NCBI RefSeq assembly: GCF_009727055.1
Contig: NC_052359.1
Coordinates: 7,148,244-7,212,243 of the forward strand
Length of the DNA stretch: 64,000 nucleotides
Direction: 5' to 3'
DNA from: Benincasa hispida
Taxonomy: Eukaryota; Streptophyta; Magnoliopsida; Cucurbitales; Cucurbitaceae
Shown: positions 11,046-22,193 of the stretch, in pieces
Layout: each line of letters starts with the position of its first letter
Position numbering within the stretch: position 1 is the first letter of the stretch
The notes under the pieces: model-generated
Told to the model about the DNA's origin: nothing
Seen by the model: the letters and a program-made list of their open reading frames with translations, nothing else
The model's database searches: none
Translations under genes and position numbers: made by a program

Positions 11046-11223
11046 TATTGGGGTTAAATTCCTAAAGTCTCGTGTCCTATAGTTTGTAAATAGTTTATAC
11101 GAATGCTTGTGATGTATAATATAGGATATTTACTTCACTTCTTGACTTTGAAAATTTGGATGTTTTATTTACTTTACCACAAACCAATAAACTTAAAATC
11201 TTTGGTTGTCTTTATGTAACTTA
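11046..11223 (+). mobile_element. Family A LTR, first ~180 bp
   Basis: It begins TATTGGGGTTAAATTCC and continues with the family A start (CTCGTGTCCTATAGTTTGTA, ACCACAAACCAATAAAC). At 11223 it stops after GTAACTTA, where an oppositely oriented LTR begins. In intact copies that position continues AGCATG, so an insertion at ACTTA fits. Confidence 0.75.
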
Positions 11224-12412
11224 TGAAGGAACAATTATTCAAGAGTACCTATGAGCGGAAGCGAATCTTTCCAATTCATTGTGACAGAATTTTCACATAT
11301 ATATTCAAACATACATATATGCATTCACAACGCTAAATTACTGGCATGCTTAAAGGATCAATAAATAAGAGACCGAGAGATCATACCAGTTGAAGACTTT
11401 TCTTCACAGCAAATCTCACTTTCGCTGGAACGACAAGCTATCGTTCAGCAACTCCCAATCATCTACCTCGAACAATCTCCACACGAACAAAAGAAAACGG
11501 GGATGATACCACCACTCGTAGCCCTTAGTATTCTCGGAGTGAGAATCCAAAAGGTGGGCTTTGTTTGAATTTGGTAGAGGGGAGGAGGAAGGAAGGTTGT
11601 ATACAACGATCAAGCAAGTGGGAGAAAGGCTCGTCTATCAATAGACAAGATGCTTGATCGTTTAGGTGAAGTATACAATCGTGTAGGAAAAGGTAAGCGA
11701 TCGTCTATACAATCATTTAGAAAAGCTCAAGCGCTAAATGATCATTTAATAAAAAGTAAGCAATCGTTTTGTAAATAGCGCTCGCAAGTGTAAACGTTAA
11801 GCGATCGTTTAGCACTATCGTATAGGCTCTGATTTTACTAAGCGATGACACACTTCAACACTATATCATCCAATGCTTAACACACCGTGAGCTATTTAAG
11901 CGTCTCAAAGAAATTCTTCATCTTACTCATCTGTTATGAAAACAAAAGAGACGTCGGCCAAATATCCCATAACTGTCCAATTAATAGATAATAAATATAA
12001 TCACATTATATTCATAACCTATGATTTAATATCATATATTAACCATATTATTTTTCCTCCACTAGATATAAATAATATTTATATCCAATTTCCTCCAAAT
12101 TAATGTATCTCATACATAAAGTTAATTAGATCATATATAATTAACTAGTTCAATTATATCATATATAATCGAATTCCCTCTTGTCAATTTTAACATTTCA
12201 AACTGACTCAAAAACTTATTCTCAACTTGTATCCAAGCTACCAAGGGGACCTTATGGACCTATGGCTCGAAGCTCCAACAATACGTGAATAATAGACTAA
12301 ACTCTTTAGCCACGATATCCACCATCTATTAACTGCCTGGCATTCCACTAAAGACCGACAGTGAACTCTTCTTACCATAGATATATTTCTATGTCCATTA
12401 GATACAACCAAT
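11224..12412 (-). mobile_element. Family A LTR, truncated by the satellite
   Basis: The minus-strand LTR end (…GTTCCTTCA) lies at 11224. Homology to the LTRs at 22194-24282 and 34023-36169 runs to about 12412, including the CGATCG-rich cluster at 11630-11830 and the TCATATATAATTAACTAG region. The U3 end is absent; sequence changes abruptly to satellite at 12413. Inserted in the LTR at 11046, with ACTTA (11219-11223) the likely left target copy. Confidence 0.75.
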
Positions 12413-12945
12413 TTGGGGCACCAAATGTGCTCCGTTCGCAAAACCGTCTGGCGCACGACTTTTTTTCATCGTTCTTAACCCCTGGGTCTGTTTTTGCGTT
12501 TTCGCTCGCTGGAGGGTTCGCGCACAAAAATTAGGCCCCGGGAAGCCCCCTGGGCTCGATAGCCATTTGGGGCACCGAATGAGCTTCGTTTGCAAAATCG
12601 TCTTGCATACGAATTTTATCATTGTTCTTTAACCACTGGGTCCGTTTTTGCCCGCCGGAGAATTCGTGCACATAAACTAGTCCACAGAGTAGCCCCACTG
12701 GGCCCGGTAGCCATTTGGGGCACCAAATGAGCTCTGTTTGCAAAACCGTCTAGTGCACGGCTTTTTTTCATCGTTCTTAACCCCTGGGTCCGTTTTCACG
12801 TTTTCGCCCGCCGGAGAGTTTGAGGACAAAATGGGCCCCAAGGTAGCCCGCGGGCCCAATAGCCATTTGGGTACCAAATGAGCTCCATTCACAAAATCGT
12901 CTGGTGCACGACTTTTTTTCATCGTTCTTAGCCATTCGCAAAATA
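12413..12945 (-). repeat. GC-rich satellite, inverted block (about 3.5 monomers)
   Basis: Tandem monomers start with TTTGGGGCACCAAATG at about 12413, 12568, 12715 and 12866, a spacing of about 150-155 bp. They are the reverse complement of the monomers at 12946-14817. Each carries a TTTTTTTCATCGTTCTTA run and a CCGTTTTCGCCCGCCGGAG-like segment. GC content is far above the AT-rich surroundings. Overlapping open frames on both strands are a by-product of few stop codons and are not genes. Confidence 0.85.
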
Positions 12946-14817
12946 GCCATTTGGGGTACAAATGTGCGCGCACTTTCCGACGAGCGAAATTCGAAAACGG
13001 ACATAGAGGTTCAGAACGATGAGAAAAAGCTGTACGCGCAGATGATTTATGGAACGGAGCTCGTTCATTGTCCCAAACGGGTATCGGGCCTGGCAGGGGT
13101 GCCCAGGGCCCAATTTTTGTGCGTGAACTTTCCAGCGGGCGAAATTTTGAAAACAGACCCAAAGGTTCAGAACGATGAGAAAAGTCATTTGCGCAGACGG
13201 TTTTTGGAACAGAGCTCCTTTGGTACCCAAAACGGCTATCGAACCCCGCGGGGGTGCCCTGGGGCCCAATTTTTATGCGTGAACTTACCGGCGGGCGAAC
13301 ATTTTAAAACGGACCCAAGGATTCAGAACATGAGAAATTCCATGCGCACAGACGGTTTTGGGAACATAACTCGTTTGGTGCCACAAATGACTATCGGCCC
13401 GGCGAGGGTGCCTCGGGGCCCAATTTTTTGGCGCGAACTTTCCGGCGGAGACGAAATTTGAAAATGGACCCAAGATTCAGAACGATGAGAAAAAGCCCTA
13501 TACGCAAACGGCTTTGGGAACGGAGCTCGTTTGGTGCCCCAAATGGCTATCGGCCCGACGGGGGTGCCTCGGGGACCAATTTTGTTCGCGAACTTTCCGG
13601 CAAGCGAAAAATTTGAAAACAGACCCAGGTGTTCAGAACGATGAGAAAAAGTCGTGCACGCAGACGGTTTTGGGAATGGAGCTTGTTTGCTGCCCAAATG
13701 GCTATCGGCCCGGCGAGGGTGTCTCAGGACCCAATTTTTGTGGCGAACTTTCCGACGGGCCAAATTTTAAAAATGGACTCAAGAGTTCAAAACGATGAGA
13801 AAATGTCGTGCGCGCAGAAGGTTTTGGAACAGAGCTCGTTTGGTGCCAAAACGACTATCGGGCCCCGCGAGTGGTGCCTTAGGGCCAATTTTTGTGCGTG
13901 AACTTTGCCGGACGAAAATTTGAAAATGGACCAAAGGATTCAGAACGATGAGAAAAAGCCCTGTGCGCAAATGGCTTTGGGAACGGAGCTCGTCTGGTGC
14001 CCCAAACGGCTATCGGGCCCGACGGCGGTGCCTCAGGGCCCAATTTTTGTGTGCAAACTTTCTGGCGGGCGAAAATTTGAAAACAAACCCAGGGGTTCAA
14101 AATGATGAGAAAAATCCGTGCGCGTAAACGATTTTGGGAACGAAGCTCGTTTGGTGCCATAAACGGCTATCGGGCCTGGGGCGGGGGTGCCCCGGGGACC
14201 AATTTCTGTGTGCCAACTTTCTGGCGGGCAAAAATTTGAAAATAGACATAGGGGTTCAGAATGTTGAGAAAAAGCTATGCGTGCAGAAGGTTTTGGGAAG
14301 GAGCTCGTTTGGTGCCAAACGACTATCGAGCCCAGCAAAGGTGCCCCGGGGCCTTATTTTTGTGCGCGAACCTTCCGGCATGCAAAATTTGAAAACGGAC
14401 CAAGGGGTTCAGAACGATAAGAAAAAGCTGTGCACACAGACAGTTTTGGGAACGTGCTCGTTTGGTGCCCCACATGGTTATCCGGATCGGTGGGGGTACC
14501 CCGGGGCCCAACTTTTTTGCACGCACTTTCCTGTGGGCTAAAATTTGAAAACGGGCCCGCGTTCAGAACGATGAGAAAAGTTGGGCCGCGCAGACGATTT
14601 TTGGAACGGAGATCGTTTGGTGCTCCAGACGGCTATCGGGCCCGTCAGGGGTGCCACGGGGCCCAATTTTTGTGCAAGAACTTTCCGGAAGGAAAAAATT
14701 TGAAAACGGACCCAGGGGTTCAGAACGATGAGAAAAAGCCCTGCGCGCAGACGGTTTTGGATCAGAGGTCGTTTGGTGCCCCAAAACAAGCTATCCGGGA
14801 CCGGGCAAGGTGTTCGG
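12946..14817 (+). repeat. GC-rich satellite, ~155-bp monomers (about 12 copies)
   Basis: The landmark GAGCTCGTTTGGTGCC recurs near 13526, 13679, 13832, 13986, 14142, 14299, 14453, 14609 and 14765, a period of about 153-157 bp. Further monomers lie at 12950-13500. Each monomer contains GGCTATCGGGCCC, GGGGCCCAATTTTTGTG, AACTTTCCGGCGGGCG, TTGAAAACGGACCCA and GTTCAGAACGATGAGAAAAA. Monomers differ by substitutions and small indels. The block turns from the opposite orientation near 12945 and runs into the assembly gap, so its true length is unknown. I cannot name the satellite family. Confidence 0.9.
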
Positions 14818-14917
14818 NNNNNNNNNNNNNNNNNNNNNNNNNNNNNNNNNNNNNNNNNNNNNNNNNNNNNNNNNNNNNNNNNNNNNNNNNNNNNNNNNNN
14901 NNNNNNNNNNNNNNNNN
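14818..14917. other. Assembly gap (100 N)
   Basis: Exactly 100 undetermined bases between satellite and copia pol. A round 100 is the usual placeholder for a gap of unknown size, so contiguity and orientation across it are not proven. Confidence 0.95.
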
Positions 14918-17599
14918 CACCTGAGGTTGGAACACATCAATCTCAATAGGATTGAGAGGTTAATGAAGAATGGACTTCTAAGCGAGTTAGAAGAAAATTC
15001 TTTACATGTGTGTGAGTCATGCCTTGAAGGCAAAATGACTAAAAGTCCCTTTATTGGAAAAGGTCACAAGACCAATGAGCCTCCAGAGCTGATACATTCA
15101 GACCTTTGTGGTCCAATGAATGTAAAAGTTAGGGGAAGTTATATATATTTCATCACTTTTACTGATGATTATTCAAGATATAGGTATGTTTATTTAATGC
15201 AACATAAGTCTAAATCTTTTGAAAAGTTCAAAGAATTCAAGGCTGAAGTTGAAAATGTATTAAATAAAACAATAAAGATATTTTGATCTGATTGAGGTGG
15301 AGAGTTTATAGATCTGACATACCAAAACTATTTGATAGAACATGAAATTGTATTCCAACTCTCAGCACCTGGTACACCTCAAGAGAATGGTGTATCAGAA
15401 AGGAGAAATCGAACCCTATTGGACATTGTTCGGTCTATGATGAGTTACACTTCCTTACCTGACTCATTTTGGGGTTATATAGTGGAGACTGCAACGTATA
15501 TTTTGAATTGTGTTCCATCCAAGAGTGTTACCAAAACACCTTTGGAGTTATGGAATGGTCTTAAAGCTAGTTTACGTCATTTTAGAATTTGAGGTTGCCC
15601 AGCATATGTGCTTGAGGCTAATCCTAAGAAACTGGATTCTCGTTCAAAATTGTGCCTATTTGTGGCTACTCTAAAGGAATGAGAGGTGGTTACTTCAAAG
15701 GAATGAGAGGTGGTTAATTCTGACCCAAAAGAAAACAAAGTGTTTGTATCGACAAACACTACTTTTTTGGAAGAAGGCCACATAAGGGAGCACAAGCCCC
15801 ACAGTAAAATTGTGTTGAACGAACTTTCCAAAGAAACTACTGAACCTTTAACACGAGTTGTTGTAGAACCCAACACTTGAACAAGAGTTGTTAAAGTTGG
15901 ATAATCTAGTAGGTAAAATTCACCTCAAGTGTTGAGGAAACCTCAACGCAGTGGGAGGGTTATGAACCCACCTCTCCGTTACATGGGTTTAACGAAAATC
16001 CTAGCTATGGTAGTTGACAGAGATGTTGAGGATCCACTGTCTTACAAGAAGGCTATGGAGGATGTTAACAAAGATGAGTGGATCAAAGCTATGGATCTTG
16101 AAATGGATTCGATGTACTTCAACTTGGTTTGGGAAATTATAGATCTACCTGATGGGAATAAACCTATAGGTTGCAAATGAATCTACAAGAGAAAAATGGG
16201 GTGCTGATGGGAAGGTGGAAACCTTCAAGGCTAGACTAGTGGAAAAGGGTTATACCCAAGTTGAGGGAGTTGACTATGAGAAGACTTTCTCACTTGTTGA
16301 CATGCTGAAGTCTATCTGAAAATCCTCCTGTCCATTACCTCATATTGTGACTATATGATTTAGAAAATGGATGTCAAGGCTACCTTTCTGAATGAAAATC
16401 TTGAGGAAACCATTTATATGGAGCAACCTGGGGGATTTACAACCCAAGGTCAAGAGCAAAAGGTTTGCAGGCTTAAGTGGTCCATTTATGGATTGAAGCA
16501 GGCTCTCGATCTTGGAACATAAGGTTTGATACTGCGATAAAATCTTATGACTTTGATCAAAATGTTAATGAACCTTGTGTATACAAGAGGATCATCAATA
16601 GTTCAGTAGCTTTCCTAGTGTTATATGTAGACAATATCTTACTCATTGGGAATGATGTGACTGATGTTAAGAACTGACTAGCGACCTAATTCCAAATGAA
16701 AGATTTGGGAGAGACTCAATTTATTCTGAGAATTTAGATCTTTTGAGACCAAAAGAACAAAACACTAGCTCTGTCTCAAGCATCGTACATTGACAAAATG
16801 TTTATCAAGTATTCGATACAGAACTCCAAAAGAGGTTTACTACCTTTTAGGCATGGAGTTAACTTGTCTAAGGAATAGTGTTCTAAGACACCTTGAGAGG
16901 TTGAGGAAATGCGACAGATCCCCTATGCATCGACTGTTTATAGCCTGATGTATGTGATATTATGTACGAGACCTGATATCTACTATACAGTGGGGATAGT
17001 TAGTAGATATCAGTTTAATACAAGATTTCATCATTAGACTGCAGTTAAAAATATCCTCAAGTATCTACGGAGAACAAGGGACTACATGTTCGTGTATGGT
17101 TCTAAGGATCTGATCTTTACTGGATACACGGACTCTGATTTTCAGACTAATAAGGATTCTAGAAAATCCACATCAGGATCAGTGTTCACTCTTAATGGAG
17201 GGGCAGTAGTCTGAAGAAGCACCAAGCAAGGGTGCATTGCTGACTCTACTATGGAGACCGAGTATCTGGCGGCTTTTGAAACTGTTAAGGAATTTGTTTG
17301 GCTCGGGAAATTCTTGATGGATATGGAAATCGTTACAGACATGTCGAAGCCCATCACACTTTATTGTGATAATAATGGTGTTGTGGCTAATTCTTGAGAG
17401 CTTAAGAGTCACAAGCGCGGGAAACACATAGAGCGGAAGCATCATCTCATCTAAAAGATTATGCATCGAGGAGACGTGATTGTCACGCAGATAGTTTCGA
17501 AGCACAATGTTGTTGAATCGTTTACAAAGGCCCTCATGGCTAAGGTTTTTGAGGGTCAACTACAGAGTATGGGTTTATGGGACAGGCCATGTTTAGACT
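14918..17599 (+). pseudogene. Ty1/copia pol (integrase, RT, RNase H), degenerate
   Basis: Starts mid-gene after the gap in the gag-pre-integrase region (HINLNRIERLMKNGLL, then CESCLEGKMTK). Integrase follows with HSDLCGPMNV and TDDYSRYRYVYLMQ; then SD(stop)GGEF with stops at 15284-15286 and 15293-15295, and GTPQENGVSERRNRT, so the acidic triad is readable but interrupted. RT begins near 15929 (RRSGRV-like, NKDEWIKAMDLEM, NKPIGCK then TGA for TGG at about 16178). The RT active-site YVDD is YVDN (codon 16633-16635). RNase H is seen at 17214-17560 ([37 protein letters not shown]). The 3' LTR follows. Many stops; no product possible. Confidence 0.9.
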
Positions 17600-17721
17600 A
17601 GGGCAAGTGGGAGATTTTGTATTGGGTGGTTTGTGACCTAGTTTATTGCTTTATGTACTTAGTATTATAGTTTTAACTTTTTACACTATACACCCCACTA
17701 GCTTTAGGTTAAGTGGGAGAT
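17600..17721 (+). other. Copia 3' end and polypurine tract
   Basis: Short AT-rich tail after RNase H ending in AAGTGGGAGAT (17711-17721), directly against the 3' LTR. The same tract precedes the 3' LTR at 45576. A related copy, GGCAAGTGGGAGATTTTG, lies at about 17611, just after the gene. Confidence 0.75.
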
Positions 17722-19726
17722 TGTTGAGGTTGATGCCTCTAAATCTTGTAGGGTCCTATAATTTATAATTATAATGTACAAACATTTTATTTATGTAATA
17801 AAATATGTGTTTTATTTCAAAATTAGTTGTATTAACCATAAACCAATAAACTAGCATCCAAGGTTGTTTTGTAGCTTAAACATATATGTAGAAACATTTG
17901 GGTGGATCATGTTTAAGTGATAACCTAAATGGTCTGTAGTAAAAGGATAAGGTTGGATACTTTTTCCTAGTAACACTACGAGTGTGGCTCGCTTTGTAGG
18001 TGTTACAATTATTGTAAAATGTTACAAATGATCTGATCTTGATCATTCATGTGTAGACATGTGAACAGGGATATTCTATACAAAGGAGTTTGTATAAGAC
18101 CGAACCATGAAATGGTTAGTCTCATTATATAACGTCATTTATAATAGAGACTTACATTTCACTAAGATGACCATAAGTAACATGACATGAATCCTGAGTG
18201 AATTGTGAACTCCTGCCTATGAGGGCGGTCTTTTAATTTGTATGAGTGAGAGTGGCCAGATCGCCGATTCAACAAACCTACCATTTTGGGGATTCGTCTG
18301 ATTGGGGAGTTGGGAACACACCTACACAAGAAGGAATTCACTCATTCCCCAATGTCAGGACAAGTAGATAAATTGCTCCCTTAGGGGCTGATTCCGGGGC
18401 TTGAATAATGTGGCATCACACCCTCTCCTAACCTGAGAGGGGTTTGATCATAGTTGGACTATGATTTATTGTTCATTAGAGGGATTAGTGATATTTAAGA
18501 AGTTAGATGTAACTATAGGGGAAAAACGGTATTTTTAGCCCAACTGTACTTACGAGCAATTTATGAAGGGTCATCGTACTATTGATTTCTTATATCTAAT
18601 GGACACAAAAATATATCTATAGTGCGAAGAGTGCATTTGTCGGTCTTTAGTGGAGTGTCCAATAGTTAACGAATGATGAATAATTTAATTAAAGAGTTTA
18701 ATTAATTATTTGCGTACTGTTGAAGCTTCAAGCTACAGGTCCATGAAGTCCCTTCGGTAGCTCAACGAGATTTAATGAGAATCAGTTTTTGGATTAATTT
18801 GAAAATTTCAAATTAATTGACAGAATTATTATATAATTAATTAAATATTAATTGTATTTGATATAATTAATATTACCTTTCTCGTCCCCTACCTTAGTCC
18901 TTTGCTGGCTTGAATGTATTTGACACATTATAATATTATGTATTTCTGAGAAGAAATAAATATTTGAATATGATTCAAATATTATTTATATGAATTGGAT
19001 CTATATAATTAAATTTAATGTAAATTTGATTTATATTAAAAGCATTAGTGAGAGAAAATATAAAAACTATAGGTTATATGTTATATGTGATATAACATAT
19101 AGTTATATATATATGTATAATAAATTAGTTATTATATATATCATATATATATATATATATATGTTATATTAATTAATTATTTAATTTAATTTTTTAAAAT
19201 TATTATTATTTTTTAAATTTTTGGGAGGGAATTAACTTCCCTCCCATTTTTTCTCTCCACTCACGTAAGTGGACAATTCGTGGAGAGAGGTGTCTTCTTC
19301 TTGATTCTGAAAAACAAAGAAGGTAAGGTGGGACAGAACAATTCTGTTTTTTTTCTTTTTCCAGAAGAAGAAATCCCATCCCCTCTTTCTCTCTTCTCTT
19401 AATATTTTTCCCTTCCCTCACAAAATCAAAAATAGCAAGAGCCCACAACTTTTAGGTTCTCTACCTGAGAATACCAAGGTCTTTCTCATGGTCGTGCCCT
19501 ATTGGCCATTTGGATTTCGTACGAGTTTTTCACAGAGAAGAAGAAATAGTCTTCATAGGTAAGGGTTTCTAATAACCCTAATTTTAATCCTCCTGTATCC
19601 TTATTAGCATGCTGTATTTTTTGTATGATTGATTGCATAATCTATCTTTCTGTATTACTGTAAATTTTTTTAATTTTGAAAAATTGGGTTTGAGATGATC
19701 CATTGCTTCTGCTCAAGGACCCTTCA
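17722..19726 (+). mobile_element. Family A 3' LTR of the 14.9-17.6 kb copia element
   Basis: TGTTGAGGTTGATGCC at 17722 to GGACCCTTCA at 19726, 2005 bp. It directly follows the polypurine tract. The next five bases, TTGGG, would be the right target copy; the left partner and 5' LTR are lost at the gap. This copy lacks the dense CGATCG cluster found in other family A LTRs. It holds a TA-rich run (19080-19165) and a TTCAATAATCC-type U5 end with CAGGTAAGGGTTTC-like sequence near 19557. Confidence 0.85.
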
Positions 19727-19732
19727 TTGGGA

Positions 19733-20090
19733 GGTGGGATGAGTTTAGTTATAATTGTTTTGGGGGAAGTTGGAGTTTTGTGTGTGTTTGTGGATGTTTA
19801 TGAGTGTCGGGAATATTGTAGGGGATAGGTTGAGTTTAGTTATAATTGTTTTAGGAGGAAAGTTGGAGTTTTTTTTTTGTGTATTTGTGGATATTTATGA
19901 AGTATGAATGTTGTGAGGGGTGGGCTGAGTTTGGTTATAATTGTTTTGGGGGGAAGTTGGAGTTTTTTGTGTATTTGTGGATGTTTATGAAGTTTGAATG
20001 TTGTGGGGGGTGGGTTGAGATTGGTTATACTCATTTTGGAGTTGAACTTGGAGTTTTTTTTTGTTTGTTTCTGGAAGTTTATTCATATTT
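19733..20090 (+). repeat. Minisatellite, ~90-bp unit, four copies
   Basis: The word GTTATAATTGTTTTRGG followed by GAAGTTGGAGTTTT and TGTGGATGTTTATGA repeats with unit starts near 19733, 19822, 19918 and 20008 (period about 86-96 bp; the last copy is degenerate). It lies between the 3' LTR and family B remains. Open frames across it on both strands are low-complexity and not gene-like. Confidence 0.85.
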
Positions 20091-21023
20091 CAAATGTCAT
20101 AACCCTTATTTCTTCATTTTAAATATGAAATTCATCAAAATCAAATTTAGAATGAAATTTTAAATATTAAAAAACTGAATTTTAGAAATTCAATTTTCAT
20201 ATAAAATTAATTTTTATAAACAATTTTATATAAAAATAATTTACCTTATTAATAAAACAATTTAATTAAATATAAAATATTAAATTAACTAAAACACTAA
20301 TCCTGAACATGAATCCCATTCATGTAAACAATATTTAAATCATTTTTAAATATTTTATAACTCTCCAATTTGTTTAATTTGAAAATTAAACACCAATTAT
20401 ATCACATATAATAAACCCTAATCCGAATTAGAATGTTTCAAATTCGTTCAACATACTATTCCAAGGTTTAGTCCGATATGAGCTAGCAGGTGGACCTAAT
20501 GGACATATAGATCATGAGCCCCAATGATTTGAGATTAACCTGCTAATCTCATTAACCTAATTAACTCACATTCATTAACTACTGGGACACTCCACTAGAG
20601 CCCAGTAGCTGCACTCTCCTCACTGTAGATATATTTCTGTCCACTTGATTTAACCATAATTAGTAAGTTGATCCTTTATAGGTTGTTCGTAATTACAGTT
20701 GGGTCCAAAGTACCATTTTCCTAATAATTACATCTTGCTCCTTAACTAAATACCGTTGATCCTCTAATGAATAATTGGTTTGTGGTTCAACCACTAAACC
20801 GAATCCCTCTCAAGCTTTAGAGAGGGTGGGATCCTTTGTTCAAGACCTGGAGTTAGCCCTAAAGAGAACACCTATCTACTAACCCTAGAATCATGTAGAA
20901 GTGAATTATGTCTTGCAGAACTATGTCACCAGCTATCTACTTAGTTAACGAATAACTGGTTTGTGGTCCAACCATGAAACCAAATCCTTTTTAGTCTTTA
21001 GAGAGGGTGGGGCCCCTTGTTCA
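20091..21023 (-). mobile_element. Family B-like LTR fragment with internal partial duplication
   Basis: 20430-20930 aligns with about 6440-6930 of the family B solo LTR in the same orientation (ATATGAGCTAGCAGG, GACCTAATGGAC, ATAGATCATG). 20091-20430 is very AT-rich and could be the outer part of the LTR. A segment of about 85 bp at 20760-20845 (GGTTTGTGGTYCAACCA, TTTAGAGAGGGTGG) recurs at 20945-21023. The LTR end is cut by the minus-strand family A LTR at 21024. Confidence 0.65.
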
Positions 21024-22188
21024 TGAAGGAGCCCTATGAAAGGTTCTTGAGTGGAAGTGAATCGTCCGAATTTCCCATTTTTCATAGAATAGAATTTTAT
21101 AGAGAAAAAAACAAGAAGTATGCATTTAATTCTAAATATTCAACATGCTAAAAAACAAAACAGAAGCAGATGAAGGGCTTTGGAACCCTTACCTTTGAAG
21201 ACGTTCTTCTTTGAATTCCCTCAAATGATAGGATCACCACCACAAAAGCTACCTTGGTATTCTCTGGGTGAGAACCTAAGAATTTGTGGGCTCTGGCTAT
21301 TTTGGTGAGGGAATTAGAGAGGAGAAAGAAGAGAAGGAGGAGAATGAAGAAAACTCAGAACGTTTCTGTGTTTCTCTTGTATTCTGTAACTATTCTGTGT
21401 AAAACCAGAAAAAATGGGAAGAAGATAAAAACCCTCAACCCCATTAACACATATTGGAGAGAAAAGATGTGAGGGAGTTACAACTCCCTCCCAAAATTGA
21501 TTTTAAAAATAAATAAATAAATTTATTTTTAATAAATATATCTATCTATCTATCTATCTATATATATATCAAATATAACATATAACTTATAGTTTCTATA
21601 TTTCAAATACAATATAACCTATACTTTCAATTCTCTCTCACCAATTACTTTTAATATAATTCACATTTATATTAAATTTAATTATATGAATCCAAATTCG
21701 TATAATTAATATTCAAATCATATTCAAATATTTATTTCTTCTCAAATATACTTTATATTATAATGTATAAAATACATTATAGTAATTATATTATATATAT
21801 TAAAATTAAATTAATTATATCATATATAATTAACTCCCTAAATTAATTTGAACAATTCAAACTAATCCAATAACTGATTCTCATTTATTCCCGTTGAGCT
21901 ACCGAAGGGACCTCATGGATCTGTAGCTTGAAGCTCTAACAGTACGTGAATAATTAATTAAACTTCTTTAATCAAATTATCCACCATTCGTTAACTGTCG
22001 GGCATTTCACTAAAGACCGACAACTGCACTCTTCGTACTACAGATATATTTCTATGTCCATTGGATATAACCAATCAACAGTATTATGACCCATCACAAA
22101 TTGCTCGTAAGTACATTTGGGCCAAAATTACCTTTTTGCCCCTATAGTTACATCTAGCTTCTTAAGTACCACTGATCCCTCTAATGAA
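21024..22188 (-). mobile_element. 3' LTR of the large minus-strand copia element, distal part
   Basis: The LTR end (…GGGCTCCTTCA on the minus strand) is at 21024. Homology to family A runs up to 22188, where a solo LTR (22194-24282) interrupts it. The remainder is at 24288-24864. Contains a (TATC)n microsatellite at about 21539-21567. GTTCA at 21019-21023 would be the target copy, but the other end of the element is lost, so this cannot be checked. Relative to other family A LTRs, about 200 bp expected between the two parts are missing. Confidence 0.8.
21539..21570. repeat. (TATC)n/(TA)n microsatellite
   Basis: Six or so TATC units followed by TATATATA inside the family A LTR. Confidence 0.8.
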
Positions 22189-22193
22189 CATGT

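Noticed and set aside
12677..13162. Long overlapping open frames (up to 185 codons) on both strands in 12.2-14.9 kb
   Set aside because: They lie in the tandem satellite, overlap in several frames on both strands and repeat with the monomer; GC-rich sequence with few stops explains them.
12413..14817. CRISPR-like array
   Set aside because: Whole monomers repeat without unique spacers and the context is a plant genome; it is a satellite.
14810..15286. A 158-codon frame crossing the N gap
   Set aside because: Its first part is undetermined bases; only the portion from 14918 is real, and it is copia integrase.
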